This document shows, piece after piece, positions 34,176 through 41,990 of a DNA stretch of 64,000 bases (its first letter is position 1; every line of letters starts with the position of its first letter). The position numbers and the translations under genes are program-made. The stretch lies in NCBI GenBank assembly GCA_900544535.1, contig UQVH01000010.1:1-64000 (forward strand). The letters are read 5' to 3'. This DNA comes from an uncultured Bacteroidales bacterium. GTDB taxonomy: Bacteria; Bacteroidota; Bacteroidia; Bacteroidales; Muribaculaceae. Under the pieces are notes generated by a model, which was not told the origin of the DNA, did not search any database, and was given only the letters and a program-made list of their open reading frames with translations.

Positions 34176-35420
34176 TTATTTGACCAGAACTTTGGTGACT
34201 TTGCTGCCCTGACGACGGATGTAAAGGCCGTTTTCCGGGGTTGCGACGCGGATGCCCTGGAGGTTGAAGTATTCAACAGGGGCGTTTTCGTCGGCCTCGA
34301 TGTCGGTTATGCCCGATTCGTTGCTGCCTTCAATCTTCTGAAAACGGCCCCAGACGGAATGAGACTTGTAGAGGAGAACCATATTTTCAGGAACCGTCAG
34401 AGTCGCCGAGGAATAAACTTTGTCAGAGAAAGCCGATGTCGCGATGACAGGACACATGGTTCCGGTGATGTTGACGGCCATGATGTTGTCGCAGCCGGCA
34501 AAGGAGTTGACGGGTATCTGCGTCACATTGGAGCCGAGATTGATTGTCTTGAGTGTCGTTTTATTATAAAACGGCTGATGAGCGGCCTCTGTCGAAGTAC
34601 AGGTCCAGTTGCGGTTGAGATTCAGAGTTTCGATCCGGGCCCAGCTGTCATCATTAAGCTGTCCCGCATACTTACCCTCTCCAAACACCTCCTTGTTGAA
34701 AGCCAAGGGCTGAGTGCTTGCCTCAAGAGTGACTTCAGCCAGCTTCGGACAATAGCTGAAAGCCTGTTCACCAAGTTCCTTGACATTGGCCGGAATACTG
34801 ACCTTTGGCAGCGCCTGCAATCCTGCAAAAGACATCTTGCCTATCGAAGATACAGTTGATCCGAAAACAATTCTGGTGGCCCGGCTGCAATAATTGAAAG
34901 CATCGTCACAAACCGTCTCCACACCCTCAGGAATCACGACGGCCCCAAGTGCCGGATTAGCGTTGCAGGCCTCGCGGTTGATAACGCGCATACCTGTGCT
35001 GAGTCTGAGTGTCTGAAGACTCCAATTGCCATAAATCCCACGCGGTTCAACCTCTGTGACACTATTAGGAAGCCGGAGTTCAAACAACTTCATTGTCTGC
35101 GAGATCGACGATTCTTTTATCAGGGTAACGGTCTCAGGAATCGAAAGAGATGTCATGCCGCCGTTGCCATAGAAAGCCTTGTAGCCGAGGGCGGTGACGG
35201 TGTATTCCTCGCCATTATAGATTACTTTGGGAGGAATTACGACGGCACCTTTGGCAAGATCAGCGTTTTTATAGTCATGCAGACCGACCTCGCAGGTCTT
35301 GTCGGCTTCGGAAAGCACATTATATATGAGCCCCTCATAGGTAAAGGTATCTCCGTCGGCGGCCTGAATGCTGAAAGCGGCTCCAATGCCTGCAAGGGCC
35401 GCTAAAAATAAATTTTTCAT
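34176..35420 (-). CDS. Secreted BspA-like leucine-rich-repeat protein
   Basis: The 414-residue product has a signal peptide (about 1-19, ending IQA-A). Its LRR_5/BspA-type repeats of about 23 residues (for example AFYGNGGMTSLSIPETVTLI, AFNYCSRATRIVFGSTVSSI, AFSYCPKLAEVTLE, SFAGCDNIMAVNI) form an extended solenoid usually involved in adhesion or protein binding. The end, VEYFNLQGIRV...GLYIRRQGSKVTKVLVK, is the same tail found on four of the C10 proteases here, probably an export or anchoring signal. ATG 35420 is chosen because the frame upstream overlaps the divergent promoter region. Confidence 0.87.
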   Translation of the reverse strand: MKNLFLAALAGIGAAFSIQAADGDTFTYEGLIYNVLSEADKTCEVGLHDYKNADLAKGAVVIPPKVIYNGEEYTVTALGYKAFYGNGGMTSLSIPETVTLIKESSISQTMKLFELRLPNSVTEVEPRGIYGNWSLQTLRLSTGMRVINREACNANPALGAVVIPEGVETVCDDAFNYCSRATRIVFGSTVSSIGKMSFAGLQALPKVSIPANVKELGEQAFSYCPKLAEVTLEASTQPLAFNKEVFGEGKYAGQLNDDSWARIETLNLNRNWTCTSTEAAHQPFYNKTTLKTINLGSNVTQIPVNSFAGCDNIMAVNITGTMCPVIATSAFSDKVYSSATLTVPENMVLLYKSHSVWGRFQKIEGSNESGITDIEADENAPVEYFNLQGIRVATPENGLYIRRQGSKVTKVLVK

Positions 35421-35451
35421 TGATTGGTGAAGATTGAATTGGTCTATGATG

Positions 35452-35482
35452 CAAATATACGATGTTGAAGCTGTTTTTGCAA
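35452..35482 (-). promoter_or_regulatory. Promoter of the leucine-rich-repeat gene
   Basis: On the minus strand TTG (35482-35480), 20 bases, TATATTTG (35459-35452). The ATG lies 31 bases downstream. The TTG is half of the palindrome TTGCAA shared with the bioA promoter. Confidence 0.75.
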
Positions 35483-35509
35483 TTTTTCGATGAATATTTG
35501 CTAATTTTG
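35477..35509 (+). promoter_or_regulatory. Biotin operon promoter
   Basis: TTG (35477-35479), 22 bases, TAATTTTG (35502-35509). The bioA ATG at 35537 is 27 bases downstream. It overlaps the divergent promoter of the leucine-rich-repeat gene. Confidence 0.7.
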
Positions 35510-35536
35510 CACGACAAAAAACCGAGTAATCCGACC

Positions 35537-36889
35537 ATGCTTTCAGACACAAATGTCAGAACAGCTGACACTACGAACAATACAGAGACTACATATAATA
35601 ATATAGGTGGCGACGGCGCCGGACTTCACGACAGTTTCGACCGCGAGCACCTGTGGCACCCCTACACTTCGACCATAGACCCGCTGCCGACCTACAAGGT
35701 GGACTCGGCCCACGGCGTCAGACTGCGCCTTGCCGACGGCCGCGAGCTGATCGACGGCATGTCGTCGTGGTGGTGTGCGATCCACGGCTACAACCACCCC
35801 GCCATCAATGCCGCCGTCGAACGTCAGATCTCACGGATGAGCCATGTGATGTTCGGCGGACTCACCCACGAGCCGGCCATCGAGCTTGGGAAACTCCTCT
35901 TGGAGATGGCCCCGCCGTCGATGCACAACATTTTCTATGCCGATTCCGGTTCGGTTGCCGTGGAGGTGGCCATGAAGATGGCCGTCCAGGCATCAATCTC
36001 CCGTTCGGGCGACCACCGGAAAACCAACTTCGTCACCATCCGCAGCGGCTACCACGGCGACACGTGGAACGCCATGAGCGTCTGCGACCCCGTCACGGGT
36101 ATGCACGGCGCTTTCGGACCCGCCCTGCCGATACGCTATTTTGCTCCCGCGCCGCAGGTTACCTTCGACGGCGAGTGGGACCCGACCGACGTAGAGCCGC
36201 TGGCCGCCCTGATCCGCGAACATAAGGACGAGCTGGCCGCCCTGATCCTTGAACCGATAGTGCAGGGTGCCGGAGGAATGCGCTTCTACCATCCGCAATA
36301 TCTGCGTGAGGCGCGGAGGCTCTGCGACGAGGCCGGAATCTATTTGATTTTCGACGAGATAGCCACCGGTTTCTGGCGCACGGGCAAATGCTTCGCCTGG
36401 GAACACGCCGGCGTGCAGCCCGACATAATGTGCATAGGCAAGGGCCTGACCGCGGGCTACATGACCATGAGCGCCGTGCTGACCACACGCGACGTGGCCG
36501 ACACGATCTCGCGCGGCGAGGCCGGAGTGATGATGCACGGTCCCACGTTCATGGCCAATCCGCTGGCTTGCGCTGTGGCCGTGGCTTCGCTGACACTGCT
36601 GCGCGGGCAGAACATGGAGACACGCATAGCTCACATCGAGACCCTGATGCGGCGCCATCTTATAGCAGCCGTCAGTGTGCCGGGTGTCAGGGACGTGCGC
36701 GTGCTCGGCGCCATAGGTGTGATCGAGATGGAAGAGCCGGTCGATGTGGGAGAGTTTCAGAAGCGCTGCGTGGCGCGCGGCATCTGGGTGCGCCCCTTCG
36801 GCAGAAACGTCTACATCATGCCGCCATATATCATCTCCGACGCCGACCTGCGCCGCCTGATCGAACAAATGATCGACTGTATCCGATGA
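35537..36889 (+). CDS. bioA: Adenosylmethionine-8-amino-7-oxononanoate aminotransferase
   Basis: This PLP enzyme turns KAPA into DAPA in biotin synthesis, with S-adenosylmethionine as amino donor. The 450-residue product has the class III aminotransferase features: LWHPYTS at 39-45, the WWCAIHGY region, LIFDEIATGFWRTGK with the PLP-pairing Asp, and the Schiff-base Lys302 in IGKGLTAGYM. ATG 35537 fits the promoter at 35477-35509; upstream in-frame codons overlap that promoter. The stop overlaps the bioF ATG as ATGA, so the two are coupled. Confidence 0.95.
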   Translation: MLSDTNVRTADTTNNTETTYNNIGGDGAGLHDSFDREHLWHPYTSTIDPLPTYKVDSAHGVRLRLADGRELIDGMSSWWCAIHGYNHPAINAAVERQISRMSHVMFGGLTHEPAIELGKLLLEMAPPSMHNIFYADSGSVAVEVAMKMAVQASISRSGDHRKTNFVTIRSGYHGDTWNAMSVCDPVTGMHGAFGPALPIRYFAPAPQVTFDGEWDPTDVEPLAALIREHKDELAALILEPIVQGAGGMRFYHPQYLREARRLCDEAGIYLIFDEIATGFWRTGKCFAWEHAGVQPDIMCIGKGLTAGYMTMSAVLTTRDVADTISRGEAGVMMHGPTFMANPLACAVAVASLTLLRGQNMETRIAHIETLMRRHLIAAVSVPGVRDVRVLGAIGVIEMEEPVDVGEFQKRCVARGIWVRPFGRNVYIMPPYIISDADLRRLIEQMIDCIR

Positions 36890-38022
36890 ACCGCTACGCC
36901 GAAACCCTCGATTCGCTGCGGCTGAGCGGCAACCTGCGCTCGATTCCGGAGGAAAGCCCGCGCACGGACGTGATCGACTTCTCTTCAAACGACTATCTCG
37001 GACTGGCCTCGCGGCCCGAATTGCAGGAAGAATTTTTCGACGATCCCCTGCGGCGACGCATCCCGATGACCTCGTCGGCCTCTCGGCTCCTCTGCGGACG
37101 CCAGCGCGAATACGACGCACTCGAAAAGCACCTCGGTAAACTCTACGGACGCCCCTGCCTGCTGATGAACAGCGGCTACCACGCCAACACCGGACTGATC
37201 GCGGCTCTGGCCGACAGCCGTACCCTCATCGTGGCCGACAAATTGGTCCACGCGAGCATCATCGACGGAATAGTGCTCTCGAAAGCCCCCTTCGAGCGCT
37301 TCCGCCACAACGATTTCAACCACTTGGAGCGGATTCTGAACAAGGCGGCGGGAAAATATGAGTCGATCCTGATCATCGCCGAGAGCGTTTACAGCATGGA
37401 CGGCGACCGGACGGATCTTGAACGCCTCGCCGACCTGCGCCGCAGCACTCCGGGCGCGATGCTCTACATCGACGAGGCCCACGCCGTAGGGGTCGAAGGA
37501 CCCGGCGGCCTGGGCATGTGCATGGCCTCGGAGAGCTACGCTGATGTGGATGTCGTCGTCGGGACTTTCGGCAAGGCATTCGCTTCGGTGGGAGCCTTCT
37601 GTGCCGTCTCGCCGGTGATGCGCGACTATCTCGTCAACCGCTCGCGCAGCCTGATATTCTCCACCGCCATCCCACCTGTCTCGGCGGCCTGGACACTCTT
37701 TCTGCTTGAAAAAATACTCCTCATGGACGCGGAGCGCTCGCATCTGCGCGAACTGGGGCTCAGGCTTCAGGAACGGCTTCAGCCGCTTTCGCCCGCTTTC
37801 GCCATAAGCCCAAGCCACATACAGCCGTTAGTGCTCGGATCGGCCGAAAAGGCCGTGGAATTTTCGCGGCGACTGCTCGACGCGGGTCTGAAAGTGCTCC
37901 CGATCCGCACTCCCACCGTCCCGCCCGGCACCGAGAGGCTGCGCATCAGCCTGAGCGCCGCAATGACCACCGAAGATATTGACCGACTGACCGATGAAAT
38001 TTCACGTATTTCCGCCGAGTGA
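36886..38022 (+). CDS. bioF: 8-amino-7-oxononanoate synthase
   Basis: This PLP enzyme joins pimeloyl-ACP and alanine to make KAPA. The 378-residue product has DFSSNDYLGLASRPE, TSSASRLLCGRQREYDALE, YIDEAHAVGVEGPGG and the PLP lysine Lys230 in GTFGKAFASVGAF, the standard alpha-oxoamine synthase signatures. The ATG overlaps the bioA stop by four bases. The following bioG-bioC gene starts 29 bases inside its end. Confidence 0.95.
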   Translation: MNRYAETLDSLRLSGNLRSIPEESPRTDVIDFSSNDYLGLASRPELQEEFFDDPLRRRIPMTSSASRLLCGRQREYDALEKHLGKLYGRPCLLMNSGYHANTGLIAALADSRTLIVADKLVHASIIDGIVLSKAPFERFRHNDFNHLERILNKAAGKYESILIIAESVYSMDGDRTDLERLADLRRSTPGAMLYIDEAHAVGVEGPGGLGMCMASESYADVDVVVGTFGKAFASVGAFCAVSPVMRDYLVNRSRSLIFSTAIPPVSAAWTLFLLEKILLMDAERSHLRELGLRLQERLQPLSPAFAISPSHIQPLVLGSAEKAVEFSRRLLDAGLKVLPIRTPTVPPGTERLRISLSAAMTTEDIDRLTDEISRISAE

Positions 38023-39400
38023 CCCGCGACATGCAGCCGACCGCGCCATCCTGATTTTTGCCGGATGGAGCATGGACGAAAAGCCTTTTGCCTCACTGAG
38101 GCGCGGAGGCTACCGGATCATCGCCGTCTGGGACTACCGCGACGACGACGCGATGCAGACACTCGCCGAAGAGCTGCGAAATTACCGCGAGACGGTGGTC
38201 ATCGGCTGGTCGTTCGGAGTCCCCGCTGCCTCGCGCTTCCTGCAAGCCCATCCTGAACTGCCGGTCACGGCACGCATCGCCGTCAACGGCACGATGCACC
38301 CTGTCGATGACCTGCGCGGCATACCGGAGGCCATTTTCGCAGGAACTTTGGCCGGACTCGGAGAAAAAACGCTGTCGAAATTCCACTTGCGCATGTGCGG
38401 CTCGGCAGAAGCTTACCACCGCTTCTGCCTGACGCTTCCCGCGCGCGATATTGACGGCCTACGGGCCGAGCTTGAAGCCGTCCGTGATGCCGGCGACGCC
38501 GCAGATGTGGTCTGGGACACGGCGATTGTCAGCAGTTCGGACCGCATCATTCCCCCTGAAAACCAGCTGCGCGCATGGCGGAGCGGCGAGGCTCTCGAAG
38601 TGCTGACAACTGACGGCGCGCACATGCCCGACTTTCAGGCGCTTATCGACAGGTTCGTCACCGAGAAGGGACTCGTGGCCGAGAAATTCGGCCGCGCCGG
38701 GGAGACTTACGACGACAATGCCGTGATCCAGCGTGAGATCGCCGAAAAACTCTGCGCGACGGCGCGCGAACTTACCTCCGGCACTCCGGGCAAAATCATC
38801 GAGATAGGCTGCGGAACGGGGATGACAACCCGTATGATCGCTGCGGCTTTTCCCGGTGCGGCGATCGAAGCCTGGGACCTGCATATACCCGAAACCCTCG
38901 GTCTTCCGCCGCAAACGGCGCTCACGACGCTCGAATGCGACGCCGAGACCGCAATCAGAGAACTTCCGGCTGAGAGCGCCGACATGATCTTCTCGGCCTC
39001 GACTGTACAGTGGTTCAACTCCCTCCCGGAATTTCTGCGTCAGACCGCACGGGTGCTCCGTCCGGGCGGCATGGCTTTCATCTCGACTTTCGGTCCTGAG
39101 ACCATGCGGCAGATCCGCTCCCTGCTCCCGCAGGCCGGTCACTACCCCGACGCCGCTATACTGCGGCGCATGATCCCGGAAAACCTTGAGCCGGTAGGCT
39201 TCCTCGAAGAAATCCGGGAGCTGCGGTTCCCCTCCCCTCTTGAAGCCCTGCGCCACGTAAAACTCACCGGCGTCAACGCCCTCGGAAGCGGCAACGGTGC
39301 CGCGAGTGCCCGCGAAGTGATGAGGCTCTACCCTACGGAGCCTGACGGCGGCGCCACCCTCACCTATCATCCGATTTACATCTCACTCAAAAAACACTGA
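37994..39400 (+). CDS. BioG-BioC fusion: pimeloyl-ACP methyl ester esterase plus malonyl-ACP methyltransferase
   Basis: This 468-residue protein combines two biotin enzymes. Residues 1-222 are a BioG (DUF452) alpha/beta hydrolase with nucleophile Ser73 in IGWSFGV, acid Asp183 in SSDRIIP and His210 in GAHMPDF. Residues 230-468 are a class I SAM methyltransferase of BioC type with IIEIGCGTG (268-276) and ASTVQWFNSLPEFL. BioC methylates malonyl-ACP to disguise it for fatty-acid elongation, and BioG removes the methyl group once pimeloyl-ACP is made. So the entry and exit steps of pimelate synthesis sit in one chain. The gene overlaps bioF by 29 bases and precedes bioD by 12. Confidence 0.9.
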   Translation: MKFHVFPPSDPRHAADRAILIFAGWSMDEKPFASLRRGGYRIIAVWDYRDDDAMQTLAEELRNYRETVVIGWSFGVPAASRFLQAHPELPVTARIAVNGTMHPVDDLRGIPEAIFAGTLAGLGEKTLSKFHLRMCGSAEAYHRFCLTLPARDIDGLRAELEAVRDAGDAADVVWDTAIVSSSDRIIPPENQLRAWRSGEALEVLTTDGAHMPDFQALIDRFVTEKGLVAEKFGRAGETYDDNAVIQREIAEKLCATARELTSGTPGKIIEIGCGTGMTTRMIAAAFPGAAIEAWDLHIPETLGLPPQTALTTLECDAETAIRELPAESADMIFSASTVQWFNSLPEFLRQTARVLRPGGMAFISTFGPETMRQIRSLLPQAGHYPDAAILRRMIPENLEPVGFLEEIRELRFPSPLEALRHVKLTGVNALGSGNGAASAREVMRLYPTEPDGGATLTYHPIYISLKKH

Positions 39401-39412
39401 TCACGGAAAACC

Positions 39413-40048
39413 ATGAGTCAAGCATATTTCATATCAGGCATAGACACCGACGCCGGCAAAAGCTATGTGACCGGCTATCTCGCAGCGCGCATGATGAAGG
39501 ACGGCCAGAAAGTCATTACACAGAAGTTCATCCAGACAGGCAACACTGGCTTCTCAGAGGACATCGATCTCCACCGCAAGCTGATGGGCACCGGTATGCT
39601 CCCCGAAGATCTCGACCACACGACGGCGCCGGTCATTTTCTCCTATCCCGCCTCGGCCCAGCTCGCCGCACGTCTCGACGGCCGTGAGATAGACCTCGAC
39701 GCGATCGACAGCGCCACCGCGCGGCTCAAGGAACTCTACGACATCGTGCTGATCGAAGGAGCCGGAGGGCTGATGGTTCCCGTCACGGACGACTTTTTCA
39801 CCATCGACTATGTCAGCTCGCGCCGTCTGCCGCTGATGCTCGTGACCAATGGTGTCTTAGGGTCGATCAACCACACCGTCCTCTCGCTTGAGGCCGTCAA
39901 GGCCCGCGGCATCGAGCTTGTGGCACTCCTCTACAACGAGCATTTCGACACCGATAAAGTCATCGCCGAAGACACCAAAGGCTTCCTGCGCCGCTACCTC
40001 AGCCGCCACTTCCCCGCCGCCCGCTTCGCCACCATTCCTTCTCTGTAA
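39413..40048 (+). CDS. bioD: Dethiobiotin synthetase
   Basis: This enzyme carboxylates DAPA to dethiobiotin with ATP. The 211-residue product has the P-loop GIDTDAGKSYV near the N-terminus, TQKFIQTG with the substrate-binding lysine, and IEGAGGLMVPV, all family signatures. It is the last gene of the biotin operon here; bioB, needed for the final sulphur insertion, is not in the window. Confidence 0.94.
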   Translation: MSQAYFISGIDTDAGKSYVTGYLAARMMKDGQKVITQKFIQTGNTGFSEDIDLHRKLMGTGMLPEDLDHTTAPVIFSYPASAQLAARLDGREIDLDAIDSATARLKELYDIVLIEGAGGLMVPVTDDFFTIDYVSSRRLPLMLVTNGVLGSINHTVLSLEAVKARGIELVALLYNEHFDTDKVIAEDTKGFLRRYLSRHFPAARFATIPSL

Positions 40049-40079
40049 GACGGATGTTATGAATTACGCAAATAATTCG

Positions 40080-40087
40080 TAACTTTG
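40080..40087 (+). promoter_or_regulatory. -7 element of the exonuclease gene
   Basis: TAACTTTG, 27 bases before the ATG at 40115. The -33 is weak. Confidence 0.5.
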
Positions 40088-40114
40088 TCATGCCCTAAGA
40101 GGGCGTTTTATACT

Positions 40115-40777
40115 ATGGACATCAATCAATTCAGTATTTCCATATCGAAGGAACAGCTGTCGACGCTGCCGACGGTCGAATTTCCGGGCCGGATCACCGT
40201 GCTTGAGACGGTGGGCGACGCCCGCGCCGCACTGCGCTATCTGCGCAAGTGCGGGACAGTCGGTTTCGACACCGAGACCAAACCGAATTTCCGTAAAGGC
40301 CAGACCAATACGGTGTCACTCATACAGGTCTCCACACTCGACCATTCGTTTCTGTTCCGCCTCAACAAACTCGGCTTCTTTCAGGAGATGCGCGACTTCA
40401 TGGAGGCCGACGATGTGGTCAAAGTGGGGCTATCGCTGCGCGACGACTTCCATGTGCTGCACCGCATCGCCGCTTTCGATCCTCAGAACTTCATCGATCT
40501 GCAGAACCTCGTCAAGACATTCAGCATCACCGATTCCAGTCTTCAGAAGATCTACGGCATCCTCTTCAACGGCCGCATCTCCAAGAACCAGCGCCTGAGC
40601 AACTGGGAGGCCGCCGAACTCTCGCCCGGACAGCAGACCTATGCCTCGATAGACGCCTGGGCCTGCCTGAAAATATACAACTATCTCTCTGACGGCAACT
40701 TCCGCCCGCAGGAGTCCCCCTATCTGCATCCGGCAGAGCCTGATACGGATACATCCACGGCTGAAATCGGGAAATAA
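40115..40777 (+). CDS. 3'-5' exonuclease, DEDDy family (RNase D/WRN-exonuclease-like)
   Basis: The 220-residue product consists of a single DEDDy exonuclease domain. The catalytic acids are visible: Asp and Glu in VGFDTETKP, Asp in LRDDFHVL, and the Tyr/Asp pair in YASIDAWACL. No HRDC or helicase domain follows, so it is shorter than RNase D. It would trim 3' ends of RNA or DNA with two metal ions. ATG 40115 lies 27 bases after a good -7 element. It is separate from the biotin operon. Confidence 0.9.
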   Translation: MDINQFSISISKEQLSTLPTVEFPGRITVLETVGDARAALRYLRKCGTVGFDTETKPNFRKGQTNTVSLIQVSTLDHSFLFRLNKLGFFQEMRDFMEADDVVKVGLSLRDDFHVLHRIAAFDPQNFIDLQNLVKTFSITDSSLQKIYGILFNGRISKNQRLSNWEAAELSPGQQTYASIDAWACLKIYNYLSDGNFRPQESPYLHPAEPDTDTSTAEIGK

Positions 40778-40827
40778 ATCCATCCAGAACCTACAACCAC
40801 CACCTTAAAACCAATATCCGACTAATC

Positions 40828-41022
40828 ATGAAATTACGCCGCTCAACATTCATTCCGCTTATCCTGCTCGTCTATCTCGGAGTCATGAGCTATATCGGCT
40901 TCCACGAATATCAGGAAGGCCACTACCTCTACTACTTCGGTGTGATCGGGGTGACACTTGCCATCATCGCCCTGCTCCACGTCTTTCTGAAAAAGCGAGA
41001 GCGGCAACGGGGGCGGCGCTAA
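40828..41022 (+). CDS. Small two-helix membrane protein
   Basis: A 64-residue protein with a basic start (MKLRRS), two hydrophobic segments (about 8-24 and 36-54) and a strongly basic end (KKRERQRGRR), suggesting both ends in the cytoplasm. I do not recognise a family. It lies between the exonuclease (50 bases upstream) and the FNT channel (41 bases downstream) on the same strand and is probably cotranscribed. Confidence 0.6.
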   Translation: MKLRRSTFIPLILLVYLGVMSYIGFHEYQEGHYLYYFGVIGVTLAIIALLHVFLKKRERQRGRR

Positions 41023-41063
41023 ACCACTCATCCATATCCATAAATCCAAAACCACCGCCCACG

Positions 41064-41861
41064 ATGCAAATCAGAGCCCCACGCGAAATCACAGAAACCG
41101 CGGCCTCGGCCGGCGCCGCCAAAGCTTCACTGACCGTCAACAACACCGCACGTCTGCTCACCGCCGCCTGCCTTGCGGGCGCCTACATCGCTCTTGGGGG
41201 CATCCTCTCGCTCATCGTCGGATTCGGGTTCCCGGAAATCACTGCCTCGAACCCTGCAATGCAGAAGCTGCTCAGCGGCTGCATGTTCCCGATCGGACTG
41301 ATCCTCGTGGTAGTGCTCGGCGCCGAGCTATTCACGGGCAACAATGCGCTGCTCATCCCCTCCTACATGAAGCGCGAACACTCGTTCGGCACCGTCGTGC
41401 GCAACTGGACGCTGGTATATATCGGAAACTTCATCGGCGCGGTCCTTTTCACCTATCTGATGGTCTACTCCTGCGGTCTGACCGCTTCGGAGCCTTACCG
41501 CAGTGCCATAACCGGCATAGCCGTGGCAAAGGTGTCTATGCCGTGGATGACCGTGCTGCTAAAGGGGATCGGAGCCAACTGGTGTGTCTGCCTCGCTGTA
41601 TGGCTTGCATTGGCCGGAAAAACATTTTTTGAAAAGGCTCTCGGATGCTGGCTCCCGGTGATGGCATTCGTAGCCCTGGGCTACGAGCACTCGATCGCCA
41701 ATATGTTTTTCATCCCGCTCGGCATGATGGAAGGGGCTGAGATAGGCGTCTGGCAGGCCATTCGCGACAATCTGATACCCGCCACGATCGGCAACATCAT
41801 CGGCGGCGCCCTTCTCGTCGGCACCGTCTACGGCTACCTCCATAACATCCGCCGGAAGTAA
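41064..41861 (+). CDS. Formate/nitrite transporter family channel
   Basis: The 265-residue product has six transmembrane helices. FNT hallmarks are present: AGAYIALGGILSLIVG in helix 1, the GAELFTGNN selectivity motif, KGIGANWCVCLAVW in the middle, and GYEHSIANMFFIPLG late. FNT proteins are pentameric channels passing formate, nitrite or hydrosulphide. In an anaerobic gut bacterium formate is the most likely substrate, but this is inference. A strong terminator follows within 20 bases. Confidence 0.92.
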   Translation: MQIRAPREITETAASAGAAKASLTVNNTARLLTAACLAGAYIALGGILSLIVGFGFPEITASNPAMQKLLSGCMFPIGLILVVVLGAELFTGNNALLIPSYMKREHSFGTVVRNWTLVYIGNFIGAVLFTYLMVYSCGLTASEPYRSAITGIAVAKVSMPWMTVLLKGIGANWCVCLAVWLALAGKTFFEKALGCWLPVMAFVALGYEHSIANMFFIPLGMMEGAEIGVWQAIRDNLIPATIGNIIGGALLVGTVYGYLHNIRRK

Positions 41862-41879
41862 TCAGTCAGCGGGCTGAAT

Positions 41880-41944
41880 AAAATAACAGAACTGCACCCG
41901 AAGAGTCATGGTTGAGACTTTTTCGGGTGCGGTTCTGTTATTTT
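41880..41944. terminator. Long bidirectional terminator between FNT gene and C10 operon
   Basis: Arms 41880-41902 and 41922-41944 pair over 23 bases with one mismatch around a 19-base loop. A-rich and T-rich ends let it serve both the rightward FNT gene and the leftward protease operon. Confidence 0.88.
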
Positions 41945-41990
41945 GGATGTATGCCTCGCAGGGGCGGGGCTAAGTTGCGGTCACAGATTG

